Below, one piece after another: positions 56,881 through 64,000 of a stretch of 64,000 bases of DNA. Source of the stretch: Solimonas variicoloris DSM 15731 (GTDB lineage: Bacteria; Pseudomonadota; Gammaproteobacteria; Nevskiales; Nevskiaceae); contig NZ_KB907929.1 in NCBI RefSeq assembly GCF_000382285.1, positions 1 through 64,000 on the forward strand, given 5' to 3'. Below the pieces are notes generated by a model. It had not been told where the DNA came from and did no database searches. It worked only from the letters and a program-made list of their open reading frames with translations. The translations under genes and the position numbers were made by a program. How positions within the stretch are numbered: position 1 is the stretch's first letter; each line of letters begins with the position of its first letter.

Positions 56881-58257
56881 ATGTCCGACGCCGTACCCTC
56901 CGCTTCGCCGAGCCGCCCGCAGCGCAAGCTGTACCTGATTTCCTGGGGCTGCCAGATGAACGACTACGACTCGGCCAAGATGGCCGACGTCCTGGCCGCG
57001 TCGCACGGCTATGCGCGTACCGACAAGCCGGAGGAAGCCGACCTGCTGCTGCTGAACACCTGTTCCGTGCGCGAGAAGGCGCAGGAGAAGGTGTTTTCCG
57101 AGCTGGGCCGCTGGCGCGACTGGAAGCAGGCCGCGCCGGGCCGCGTGATCGGCGTCGGCGGCTGCGTCGCCTCGCAGGAAGGCGAGGCGCTCGCCGAGCG
57201 CGCGCCGATCGTCGACCTGGTGTTCGGCCCACAGACCCTGCACCGCCTGCCGCAGATGCTCGACGCCACGCGCGCCGCGCAGCGGCCGATGGTCGACGTC
57301 AGCTTTCCGGAGATCGAGAAGTTCGATCGTCTGCCGGAGCCGGTGGCCTCGGGGCCGACCGCCTTCGTCTCGATCATGGAAGGCTGCTCGAAGTTCTGCA
57401 CCTTCTGCGTGGTGCCGTACACGCGCGGCGCCGAAGTCTCGCGTCCGCTCGACGACGTGCTGCTCGAATGCGCGCAGCTGGTCGAGCAGGGCGTCAAGGA
57501 AATCACCCTGCTCGGCCAGAACGTCAACGCCTACCGCGGGCGCATGGGCGACACCGCCGAGACCTGCGATCTGGCGCTGCTGATCGACTACCTCGCGCAG
57601 ATTCCGGGCCTGGCGCGCATCCGCTACACGACCTCGCATCCGGCCGAGTTCACCGACGCGCTGATCGAGTCGTTCGCCGCGCAGCCCAAGCTCGCGTCGT
57701 ACCTGCACCTGCCGGTGCAGTCCGGCTCCGACCGCATCCTCGGCATGATGAAGCGCGGCTACACGCGCGCGCAGTTCCTCGACAAGATCCGCCGCGTGCG
57801 CGCGGCGCGGCCCGACCTGTCGCTGTCGTCGGACTTCATCGTCGGCTTTCCGACCGAGTCGGACGACGATTTCGTGCAGACCATGGACCTGATCGCCGAG
57901 GCGCGTTTCGACTGCGCGTTCTCGTTCAACTACAGCCCGCGTCCGGGCACGCCGGCCGCGAACCTGCGCGATACCGTGCCGCCGGAGATCAAGGACCAGC
58001 GTCTGGCGATCCTGCAGGCGCGTATCCGCCAGTTCGACGACGCTTTCCGTCACGCGCTGGTCGGCACCACGCAGCGCATCCTCGTCGAGCGTCCGGCCCG
58101 GCGCGGCGAAGGCCGCATGGCCGGCCGCACGTCGAGCAACCGCGTGGTCAATTTCGAAGGGCCGGAGACGCTGATCGGCCAGCTCGTCGACGTCGAGATC
58201 ACCGAGGCCGCGAGCAACTCGCTGCGCGGCCGCCTGTCGGGGGCGGAGGCGGCGTGA
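56881..58257 (+). CDS. miaB: tRNA-2-methylthio-N6-dimethylallyladenosine synthase MiaB
   Basis: MiaB adds a methylthio group to i6A37 in tRNAs. The 458-residue protein (counting from 56881; 10 more if started at 56851) has the three N-terminal cluster cysteines (C24, C61, C95: [26 protein letters not shown]). The radical-SAM motif is C169-x3-C173-x2-C176 ([10 protein letters not shown]). The TRAM domain at the C-terminus is [20 protein letters not shown]. It is the first gene of an operon coupled to a dehydratase gene by a GTGA overlap. Confidence 0.96.
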   Translation: MSDAVPSASPSRPQRKLYLISWGCQMNDYDSAKMADVLAASHGYARTDKPEEADLLLLNTCSVREKAQEKVFSELGRWRDWKQAAPGRVIGVGGCVASQEGEALAERAPIVDLVFGPQTLHRLPQMLDATRAAQRPMVDVSFPEIEKFDRLPEPVASGPTAFVSIMEGCSKFCTFCVVPYTRGAEVSRPLDDVLLECAQLVEQGVKEITLLGQNVNAYRGRMGDTAETCDLALLIDYLAQIPGLARIRYTTSHPAEFTDALIESFAAQPKLASYLHLPVQSGSDRILGMMKRGYTRAQFLDKIRRVRAARPDLSLSSDFIVGFPTESDDDFVQTMDLIAEARFDCAFSFNYSPRPGTPAANLRDTVPPEIKDQRLAILQARIRQFDDAFRHALVGTTQRILVERPARRGEGRMAGRTSSNRVVNFEGPETLIGQLVDVEITEAASNSLRGRLSGAEAA

Positions 58258-59237
58258 GCGCCGTCCCCGCCATGCCCCGCTACACGCTGGACGAGCTGCG
58301 CGACGCCGCACGCAGCGTGCAGGCGGCGATGACGCCGACGCCGGCGCAGCGCTGGCCGCTGCTCGAAGCCGCGCTCGGCACCGAGGTCTGGCTCAAGCAT
58401 GAGAACCACACGCCGCTCGGCGCCTTCAAGCTGCGCGGCGGCCTGGTCTACTTCGAGCGTCTGCTGCGTCGCGAGCCGGACATCGCCGGCGTGATCTGCG
58501 CGACGCGCGGCAATCACGGCCAGTCGGTCGCCTTTGCCGCGGCGCGCGCCGGCCTGCGCAGCGTCATCGTCGTGCCGCACGGCAACAGCCGCGAGAAGAA
58601 CGCGGCGATGCGCGCGCTCGGTGCCGAGCTGATCGAACACGGCGAGGATTTCCAGGCAGCGCGCGAGCACGCCGAAGGTCTCGCCACCGCGCGCGGCCTG
58701 CATCTGGTGCCCTCGTTCCACGACGATCTCGTGCTCGGCGTCGCCAGCTACGCGCTCGAACTGTTCGAGAGCGCCGGCCCGCTCGACGTGGTCTACGTGC
58801 CGATCGGCCTCGGCTCCGGCATCTGCGGGACGATCGCCGCGCGCGACGCGCTGGGCCTGGCGACCGAGATCGTCGGCGTCGTTTCGGCCGGCGCGCCGGC
58901 CTACGCGCGCTCGCTCGCCGCCGGCCGGGCGCTGCCGCATCCGGTCAGCACGCAGATCGCCGACGGCATGGCCTGCCGCGTGCCGGAGCCGCGGGCGCTG
59001 GCGATCATCGGCGCCGGCGCGGCGCGCGTCGTCGAGGTTTCCGACGCCGAGGTCGCGGCGGCGATGCGCCTGCTGTTCGAAACCACACACAACGTCGCCG
59101 AGGGCGCCGGCGCCGCGAGCACCGCCGCCGCGCTGCAGGCGCGCGACGCCCTTGCCGGGCGCCGCATCGGCCTCATATTGAGCGGCGGCAATATCGACCG
59201 CCCGCTTTACACGGCCGTACTGGCCGGATCCCTATGA
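58254..59237 (+). CDS. Threonine/serine dehydratase-like PLP enzyme
   Basis: This 327-residue fold-type II PLP enzyme has catalytic K59 in [10 protein letters not shown], then [37 protein letters not shown] and the phosphate-binding [12 protein letters not shown]. The C-terminus is [13 protein letters not shown]. No ACT domain follows, so it is the catabolic or biodegradative type (threonine or serine, possibly 3-hydroxyaspartate). It starts GTG with GGAGG four bases upstream, overlapping miaB. It is wedged between miaB and phoH, which are usually adjacent. Confidence 0.9.
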   Translation: MSAVPAMPRYTLDELRDAARSVQAAMTPTPAQRWPLLEAALGTEVWLKHENHTPLGAFKLRGGLVYFERLLRREPDIAGVICATRGNHGQSVAFAAARAGLRSVIVVPHGNSREKNAAMRALGAELIEHGEDFQAAREHAEGLATARGLHLVPSFHDDLVLGVASYALELFESAGPLDVVYVPIGLGSGICGTIAARDALGLATEIVGVVSAGAPAYARSLAAGRALPHPVSTQIADGMACRVPEPRALAIIGAGAARVVEVSDAEVAAAMRLLFETTHNVAEGAGAASTAAALQARDALAGRRIGLILSGGNIDRPLYTAVLAGSL

Positions 59238-60241
59238 GCAAACCTGTCACGACCGCCAGGCTCGACCTGGTCCTCGAATCCGATGACGCGCAGCGTCTCG
59301 CCAATCTGTGCGGGCCGTTCGACGCGCACCTGCGTCAGATCGAGCTGCGCCTCGGCATCGAGATCCGCAATCGCGGCAATCGCTTCCAGCTGGTCGGCGG
59401 CCGCAACGACATCCGCCGCGGCGAAGCCGTGCTGCAGGAGCTGTTCAATTTCGCCGCCGACGACACGGTGACGACCGAGAACGTGCACATGGCGCTGGCC
59501 GAGCAGCTCGGCGCCGCCGACGAGACGGCCGACGACGACGAGCCGGCCTCGCGCGACGACGTCGTGATTCGCGGCAAGCGCGGCGTGATCCGCGGCCGCG
59601 GCGTGCAGCAGAAGCAATACCTCAAGAACATCGCCACGCACGATCTCAACTTCGGCATCGGTCCGGCCGGCACCGGCAAGACCTATCTCGCCGTCGCCAG
59701 CGCCGTGCATGCGCTGGAGCGCGACCGCGTGCGCCGCATCGTGCTGGTGCGGCCGGCGGTCGAGGCCGGCGAGAAGCTGGGCTTCCTGCCCGGCGACATG
59801 GCGGAGAAGATCAACCCGTACCTGCGCCCGCTGTACGACGCGCTGTACGAAATGCTCGGCTTCGAGCGCGTCGCGCGCCTGACCGAGAAGAACGTCATCG
59901 AAGTCGCGCCGCTGGCCTTCATGCGCGGCCGCACGCTGAACGAATCGTTCGTGATCCTCGACGAGGCGCAGAACACGACCATCGAGCAGATGAAGATGTT
60001 CCTGACCCGCATCGGCTTCGGCTCGGTCGCCGTCGTCACCGGCGACATGACGCAGACCGACCTGCCCAAGCACATGACCTCGGGTCTGAAGCAGGCGCTG
60101 ACCGTGCTCGACGGCGTGCCGGGCATCAGCTTCACGCACTTCCGCAAGGAAGACGTCGTGCGCCATCCGCTGGTGCAGGCCATCGTCCACGCCTACGAAC
60201 AGCACGAGCGCGCCGCGCCGCGCGAAGGCGGCGAGGCATGA
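59234..60241 (+). CDS. ybeZ: PhoH-like ATPase (YbeZ)
   Basis: This 335-residue P-loop protein has an N-terminal PhoH/KH-like part ([20 protein letters not shown]) and Walker A GPAGTGKT (143-150). The middle carries [19 protein letters not shown], Walker [12 protein letters not shown], and [12 protein letters not shown]. YbeZ works with YbeY in rRNA maturation and stress. It is coupled to the dehydratase (ATGA overlap) and to ybeY (ATGA overlap). Confidence 0.96.
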   Translation: MSKPVTTARLDLVLESDDAQRLANLCGPFDAHLRQIELRLGIEIRNRGNRFQLVGGRNDIRRGEAVLQELFNFAADDTVTTENVHMALAEQLGAADETADDDEPASRDDVVIRGKRGVIRGRGVQQKQYLKNIATHDLNFGIGPAGTGKTYLAVASAVHALERDRVRRIVLVRPAVEAGEKLGFLPGDMAEKINPYLRPLYDALYEMLGFERVARLTEKNVIEVAPLAFMRGRTLNESFVILDEAQNTTIEQMKMFLTRIGFGSVAVVTGDMTQTDLPKHMTSGLKQALTVLDGVPGISFTHFRKEDVVRHPLVQAIVHAYEQHERAAPREGGEA

Positions 60242-60705
60242 GCGCGAAGAAGGCCGCGGCCGCCGGCGGCGAGATCGTCGTGCAGCGCCAGCTGGCGTCG
60301 GCGCGCGGCGTGCCGTCGGCGCCGAGCCTGCGCGCGTTCGCGCGCGCGGCGCTGCCGAAGCGCTTCGGCGAGCTGACGATCCGCATCGTCGATGAAGACG
60401 AGAGCCGCGCGCTCAACCGCGACTATCGCGGCAAGGACAAACCGACCAACGTGCTGTCGTTCGACGGCGATGCGGCGATGAGCGCGCAGGGCGTGCTCGG
60501 CGATCTGGTGATCTGCGCGCCGGTCGTCGCCCGCGAGGCCGTCGAGCAGAACAAGACGCTGCGCGAACACTGGGCGCACATGGTCGTGCACGGCTGTCTG
60601 CATCTGCAGGGTTATGATCACGAGATCGAGCCCGATGCCCGGCGCATGGAAGCCCGCGAGATCCGTATCCTCAAGAGCCTGGGATTCCCAGACCCTTACC
60701 AATGA
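60238..60705 (+). CDS. ybeY: Endoribonuclease YbeY
   Basis: This 155-residue metal-dependent RNase trims 16S rRNA 3' ends and acts in ribosome quality control. The H3 motif is complete: H118, H122 and H128 ([14 protein letters not shown]). The [17 protein letters not shown] segment is family-typical. It overlaps phoH (ATGA) and corC (ATGA), giving a tight four-gene unit with them. Confidence 0.96.
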   Translation: MSAKKAAAAGGEIVVQRQLASARGVPSAPSLRAFARAALPKRFGELTIRIVDEDESRALNRDYRGKDKPTNVLSFDGDAAMSAQGVLGDLVICAPVVAREAVEQNKTLREHWAHMVVHGCLHLQGYDHEIEPDARRMEAREIRILKSLGFPDPYQ

Positions 60706-61571
60706 CCGACGACGAAGAAGACGACAGTCCGCAGCGAGAAGAAACCCAGCTGAGCAACTGGTGGCGGCGCGTCACGCACCGCCTGGCCGGGGGGCCGCGG
60801 ACCCGCGAGGACCTGCTCGAACTGCTGCGTGACGCGCGCGAGGCGCAGCTGATCGACAACGACGCGATGTCGATGTTCGAAGGCATCGTGCAGACCACCG
60901 AGATGCACGTGCGCGACGTCATGGTGCCGCGCGCGCAGATGGTCATCGTCGAGGCGGACTGGACGCCCGACCGGATCTTCAGCGTCGTCATCGAATCCGG
61001 GCATTCGCGTTTCCCGGTGATCGGCGACTCCAAGGACGAGGTCGTCGGCATCCTGCTCGCCAAGGACCTGCTCAAGCTGAGCTCCGGCGTGCCGGGTTTC
61101 GGGCCGGGCACTTTCGAGCTGTCGCGCCTGCTGCGTCCGGCGACCTTCGTGCCGGAGTCCAAGCGCCTCAACGTGCTGCTCAAGGAGTTCCGCCGCAGCC
61201 GCAACCACATGGCGCTGGTCGTCGACGAATACGGCGGCATCGCCGGCCTGATCACCATCGAGGACGTGCTCGAACAGATCGTCGGCGAGATCGACGACGA
61301 GTACGACGAGGCCGAGGGCGCGCGCATCCTCAAGCAGGACGAGCGCCGCTATCTGGTCAGCGCGCTGGCGACGGTCGAGGAGTTCAACGCCTACTTCGGC
61401 ACGCAGTTCCCGACCGATGAGTTCGACACCATCGGCGGCTTCGTGCTGCACCGCTTCGGGCATATGCCCAAGCGCGGCGAGAACGTGCGCATCGACCGTT
61501 TCAGCTTCAACGTGCAGCGTGCCGATACGCGGCGTGTGCACCAGTTCATGGTGACCGTGTCCGCGTCCTGA
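60702..61571 (+). CDS. corC: CorC/YbeX CBS-domain protein
   Basis: This 289-residue cytoplasmic protein has a basic N-terminus ([20 protein letters not shown]). Two CBS domains follow ([40 protein letters not shown], and [20 protein letters not shown]). The CorC_HlyC C-terminal domain closes it ([18 protein letters not shown]). It is implicated in magnesium/cobalt efflux and ribosome homeostasis. It ends the ybeZ-ybeY-corC block. Confidence 0.95.
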   Translation: MTDDEEDDSPQREETQLSNWWRRVTHRLAGGPRTREDLLELLRDAREAQLIDNDAMSMFEGIVQTTEMHVRDVMVPRAQMVIVEADWTPDRIFSVVIESGHSRFPVIGDSKDEVVGILLAKDLLKLSSGVPGFGPGTFELSRLLRPATFVPESKRLNVLLKEFRRSRNHMALVVDEYGGIAGLITIEDVLEQIVGEIDDEYDEAEGARILKQDERRYLVSALATVEEFNAYFGTQFPTDEFDTIGGFVLHRFGHMPKRGENVRIDRFSFNVQRADTRRVHQFMVTVSAS

Positions 61572-61585
61572 AGGCGCGCCCGCGG

Positions 61586-61607
61586 CCCGCCGCCGATCGG
61601 CGGCGGG
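61586..61607 (+). terminator. 22-nt perfect palindrome after corC (weak terminator or processing hairpin)
   Basis: CCCGCCGCCG-AT-CGGCGGCGGG forms a 10-bp stem right after corC. No T-run follows, so it may not stop transcription, and the next gene may still be co-transcribed. Confidence 0.45.
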
Positions 61608-61672
61608 TGCGCACCGGGGGCGTTCGTGCGCCCGCCATCGCCGTTTCGATGTGCCCGACAAGGAACCGTCGC

Positions 61673-62929
61673 ATGCGTTCGAGCGTGTACCGCTGTCTCG
61701 CGCTGCTGTGCCTGCTGTTCGCCGCGCCGCTGTTCGCGCAGGGGGCCGCCGATTCCGCCGCCGCGCCGGCGACGGCTGACGAGACGGCGCCGAACATCGA
61801 GCTGATCACCTTTGGCCCCGGCCCGATCTACTGGGAGCGCTTCGGCCACAACGCCATCCTCGTGCGCCAGCCGGGCAGCAGCCGCGGCCTGCTCTACAAC
61901 TACGGCATGTTCGATTTCGGGCAGAAGAATTTCTTCCTGAACTTCGCGCGCGGCTACATGCAGTACCGCCTCGCCGTGCAGCGCTTCCCGCAGGCGCTCG
62001 ACGGCTACGCGCAGGAAGCGCGCTGGGTCTACTTCCAGAGCCTCGATCTGCCGCCCGCCGCGCGCCGCGAGCTCGCCGCCTTTCTCGCCTGGAACGCCGA
62101 GCCCGAGCACGCCGAGTACCGCTACGACTACTTCATCGCCAACTGTTCGACGCGCGTGCGCGATGCGCTCGACGTCGCCACCGGCGGCGCGCTCAAGCGC
62201 CAGAGCGAAGGTCTGGCGACGCAGCGCAGCTACCGCTTCGAGGCGACGCGCCTGATCGGCCCGGACCTCGTGCTCGCGCTCGGCATGGATCTCGGCATGG
62301 GGCCGGCGGCCGACCGGCCGATCGATCTCTGGCAGCAGAGCTTCGTGCCGATGGTGCTGATGGACGCGGTGCGCAAGGTGCAGCTCGGCGATGCCGACGG
62401 CCGCACGCATCCGCTGGTCGCGCGCGAGGGCTGGCTGCTGCAGAGCGAGGCCTGGCCGGAACCCACCGCACCGCCCTCGGCGCTGCTGCCGCTGCTCGCC
62501 GCCGGCCTCGCCATCGGCGCGCTGCTGGTCCTGCTCGACCGCGCGCGGCGCCGCGCGCCGGCGCGCTGGGCGTTCGCGCTGCTCGCGTTCGCGATCAGCC
62601 TCACGGCGGGCGTCGGCGGACTCGTGCTGGTCGCCGGCTGGACGCTGACCGAGCACTGGATCATGTGGGCCAACCGCAATCTGCTGTTGCTCAGCCCGCT
62701 GTGCCTGCTGCTGCTGCCGGCCTGGATCGCGTCGGCGCGCGCCGGCTGGCGGCCGCGCCGCTGGCAGCGCACGCTCGCCGTGCTCGTCGCCGCCGGCGCC
62801 GCGTTGAGCGTGCCGCTGCTGCTGCTCCCGGGCGCGCAGCACCATCTGCCGTGGATCGCGCTCTGGCTGCCGGCGCAGCTGGCGCTGGCCCGGAGCCTCG
62901 TCCGCGCCGCGCGTGCGTCGTCGCGCTAG
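61673..62929 (+). CDS. DUF4105 membrane protein, candidate Lnb-type lipoprotein N-acyltransferase
   Basis: This 418-residue protein has a signal peptide (YRCLALLCLLFAAPLFAQ). A periplasmic domain (about 40-270) of the DUF4105/Lnb_N type has a candidate His-Cys pair, H59 (YWERFGHNAILVR) and C158 (YDYFIANCSTRVRDALD), as in papain-like transferases. About five C-terminal TM helices follow (AGLAIGALLVLL, LLAFAISLTAGVGGLVLV). Lnb of Bacteroides N-acylates lipoproteins where Lnt is absent. The gene follows corC, where lnt sits in other gammaproteobacteria. Function here is inference; DUF4105 proteins also occur beside Lnt in other species. Confidence 0.8.
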   Translation: MRSSVYRCLALLCLLFAAPLFAQGAADSAAAPATADETAPNIELITFGPGPIYWERFGHNAILVRQPGSSRGLLYNYGMFDFGQKNFFLNFARGYMQYRLAVQRFPQALDGYAQEARWVYFQSLDLPPAARRELAAFLAWNAEPEHAEYRYDYFIANCSTRVRDALDVATGGALKRQSEGLATQRSYRFEATRLIGPDLVLALGMDLGMGPAADRPIDLWQQSFVPMVLMDAVRKVQLGDADGRTHPLVAREGWLLQSEAWPEPTAPPSALLPLLAAGLAIGALLVLLDRARRRAPARWAFALLAFAISLTAGVGGLVLVAGWTLTEHWIMWANRNLLLLSPLCLLLLPAWIASARAGWRPRRWQRTLAVLVAAGAALSVPLLLLPGAQHHLPWIALWLPAQLALARSLVRAARASSR

Positions 62930-63147
62930 GCAGGCTCTGAAAGAGTTCATGCGGCGTCGTGGCGCGGCGCCACGGGCGACGACGCAGACCAGTGGCGCGC
63001 GACGCCAAAGGCATTTCCGGATCGCCACGGCGCGCGGCGCGGCCTGGCGATGACAGCGTCATGGAGCCCGTCCGTCGCGCCGCGCGAATCTTGCAGCGCG
63101 ACCTTGCGCCGCGAGGCGAGGGTGAGCGGAGCGGAGGAGACAGACGA

Positions 63148-63555
63148 ATGAGCCAGAACACTGCGGGATCGTGCCTGTGCGGCGCCGTGCGCTTCGAGGT
63201 GGAAGGCGACTTCGAGCGCTTCTATCTCTGCCACTGCGCGCGCTGTCGCAAGGACACCGGTTCGGCGCACGCCGCCAACCTGTTCTCGTCGAGCGCGCGG
63301 CTGCACTGGCGGTCGGGGCAGGAGAACGTCCGCAGCTTCGGGTTGCCGGGCACCCGGCATCGCCGCAGCTTCTGCGCGGTCTGCGGTTCGGCGCTGCCGG
63401 ATCTGCAGATGAACGGCGAGCTGCTGGTGGTGCCGGCCGGCAGCCTGGACACGCCGCTGGCGCTGGCGCCGGATGCGCACATCTTCACCGCCAGCCGCGC
63501 CGACTGGGATCACGAGCTGCAGCGGATTCCGTCGCTGGCGCGCGCTCCGTCCTGA
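63148..63555 (+). CDS. GFA-family zinc protein (glutathione-dependent formaldehyde-activating type)
   Basis: This 135-residue zinc-binding protein of the GFA/CENP-V fold has GSCLCGAVRFEVEG, CHCARCRKDTGS and RSFCAVCGSALP. This gives the two zinc-cysteine sets typical of the family, with LVVPAGSLDTP at the end. Most members have no proven activity; only some activate formaldehyde-glutathione. The ATG at 63148 has GGAGGA upstream. Confidence 0.92.
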   Translation: MSQNTAGSCLCGAVRFEVEGDFERFYLCHCARCRKDTGSAHAANLFSSSARLHWRSGQENVRSFGLPGTRHRRSFCAVCGSALPDLQMNGELLVVPAGSLDTPLALAPDAHIFTASRADWDHELQRIPSLARAPS

Positions 63556-63821
63556 GCGGACGCGCGGCGATCGTCGGTTCCTGTACGGCTTCCTGCCCGG
63601 TGCGCCGATCGTGGCGGCATAGTGGCGCGGCCCGGCAGCCGGCTCCCGAAATGAGGTGGCCGGCTTTCGATTGCACCGGAGGCGAACTCGGCCGGGCCCC
63701 GACGCGCATCCGGCGCACGCGCCGCCGACGCTTTCCGTTTCGTGCTGTGCGCGGACTTCTGCGGCGATCTGTACTCGCGCTGTGGCTGTCGCGGCCGTGT
63801 CGTGCCGAACACAATGCGGCG

Positions 63822-64000
63822 ATGTCTTCCCTCTCTTCCAGCGCCTGGCGCAACGGTCTGATCGGCGTGCTGATCTTCAGTGGCTCGCTGCCGGCGACGC
63901 GCGTCGCGGTGGCGGCGCTCGATCCGTGGTTCGTGACTTGGGCGCGGGCGGCGATCGCGGGCCTGCTCGCCGGCGGCCTGCTGCTCGCGCTGCGGCAGCC
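63822..64000 (+). CDS. EamA/DMT-family transporter, N-terminal part (runs off the right edge)
   Basis: The first 59 residues read LIGVLIFSGSLPATRVAVAA and DPWFVTWARAAIAGLLAGGL, matching the first two helices of EamA-type drug/metabolite transporters. The ATG at 63822 has no strong ribosome site. The rest lies outside the window, so the substrate cannot be guessed. Confidence 0.8.
   Translation, partial: MSSLSSSAWRNGLIGVLIFSGSLPATRVAVAALDPWFVTWARAAIAGLLAGGLLLALRQ

Noticed and set aside
62930-63147. Small gene or repeat in the gap before the GFA gene
   Set aside because: No start with ribosome site other than that of the GFA gene; no clear repeat arms.
63556-63821. Coding region between the GFA gene and the EamA gene
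   Set aside because: Short arginine-rich frames on both strands without start signals or similarity.

Overview
The window comes from a GC-rich proteobacterium, most likely a gammaproteobacterium near Nevskiales/Solimonadaceae or Xanthomonadales. The reasons are the very high GC, the miaB-phoH-ybeY-corC order, the prpR/prpB-prpC-acnD-prpF locus, a bcs cluster with bcsE/F/G, and a HiPIP gene. The species cannot be named from this sequence. Coding density is high and nearly every long antisense frame is a GC shadow. No rRNA, tRNA or CRISPR array was seen.

Layout. 1-3.6 kb: the end of an IS5-type element has cut into a periplasmic adaptor gene just upstream of an intact RND efflux permease. 3.7-4.7 kb: a stand-alone fabH. 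4.7-5.26 kb: a non-coding stretch holding an inverted-repeat element. 5.26-16.06 kb: the propionate (2-methylcitrate) locus. prpR diverges from prpB-prpC-acnD-(SRPBCC gene)-prpF, with a sigma-54-like promoter and GTTTC/GAAAC operators between them, and prpD follows. A single integron gene cassette sits between prpF and prpD on the opposite strand. 16.1-19.9 kb: a small cluster of DUF2182, DUF899, a two-HTH regulator and a small beta-propeller protein. 20.2-34.3 kb: a TAXI-type protein gene followed by a cellulose cluster. bcsR-E-F-Q-A-G is on the + strand and bcsB-bcsC on the - strand, so the synthase subunits A and B lie on convergent transcripts. bcsZ and bcsD are not seen.

34.6-39.1 kb: two phosphoesterase lipoproteins with a shared leader motif, then a di-haem lipoprotein. 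39.2-46.6 kb: endonuclease V, a metal-type two-component system, HiPIP, a YheT hydrolase, a YeiH-type exporter with its divergent LysR regulator, and a class III sirtuin. 46.8-55.0 kb: uvrA, DUF454, an MFS transporter, iorB/iorA and ssb. The iorAB pair separates the otherwise familiar uvrA/MFS/ssb neighbours. 55.2-64 kb: a quinone reductase, a LMW tyrosine phosphatase, then a tightly coupled miaB-dehydratase-phoH-ybeY-corC operon. A DUF4105 (Lnb-like) membrane protein occupies the place where lnt normally follows corC. A GFA protein and the start of an EamA transporter close the window.

The parts that work together are: the 2-methylcitrate cycle, which appears to have two dehydration routes (AcnD/PrpF and PrpD); phosphoethanolamine-decorated cellulose synthesis controlled through c-di-GMP (BcsA PilZ and BcsE); and the RNA modification/ribosome maturation operon. 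The most striking non-genic signal is the lone integron cassette with a 78-bp attC at 13.87-14.36 kb.
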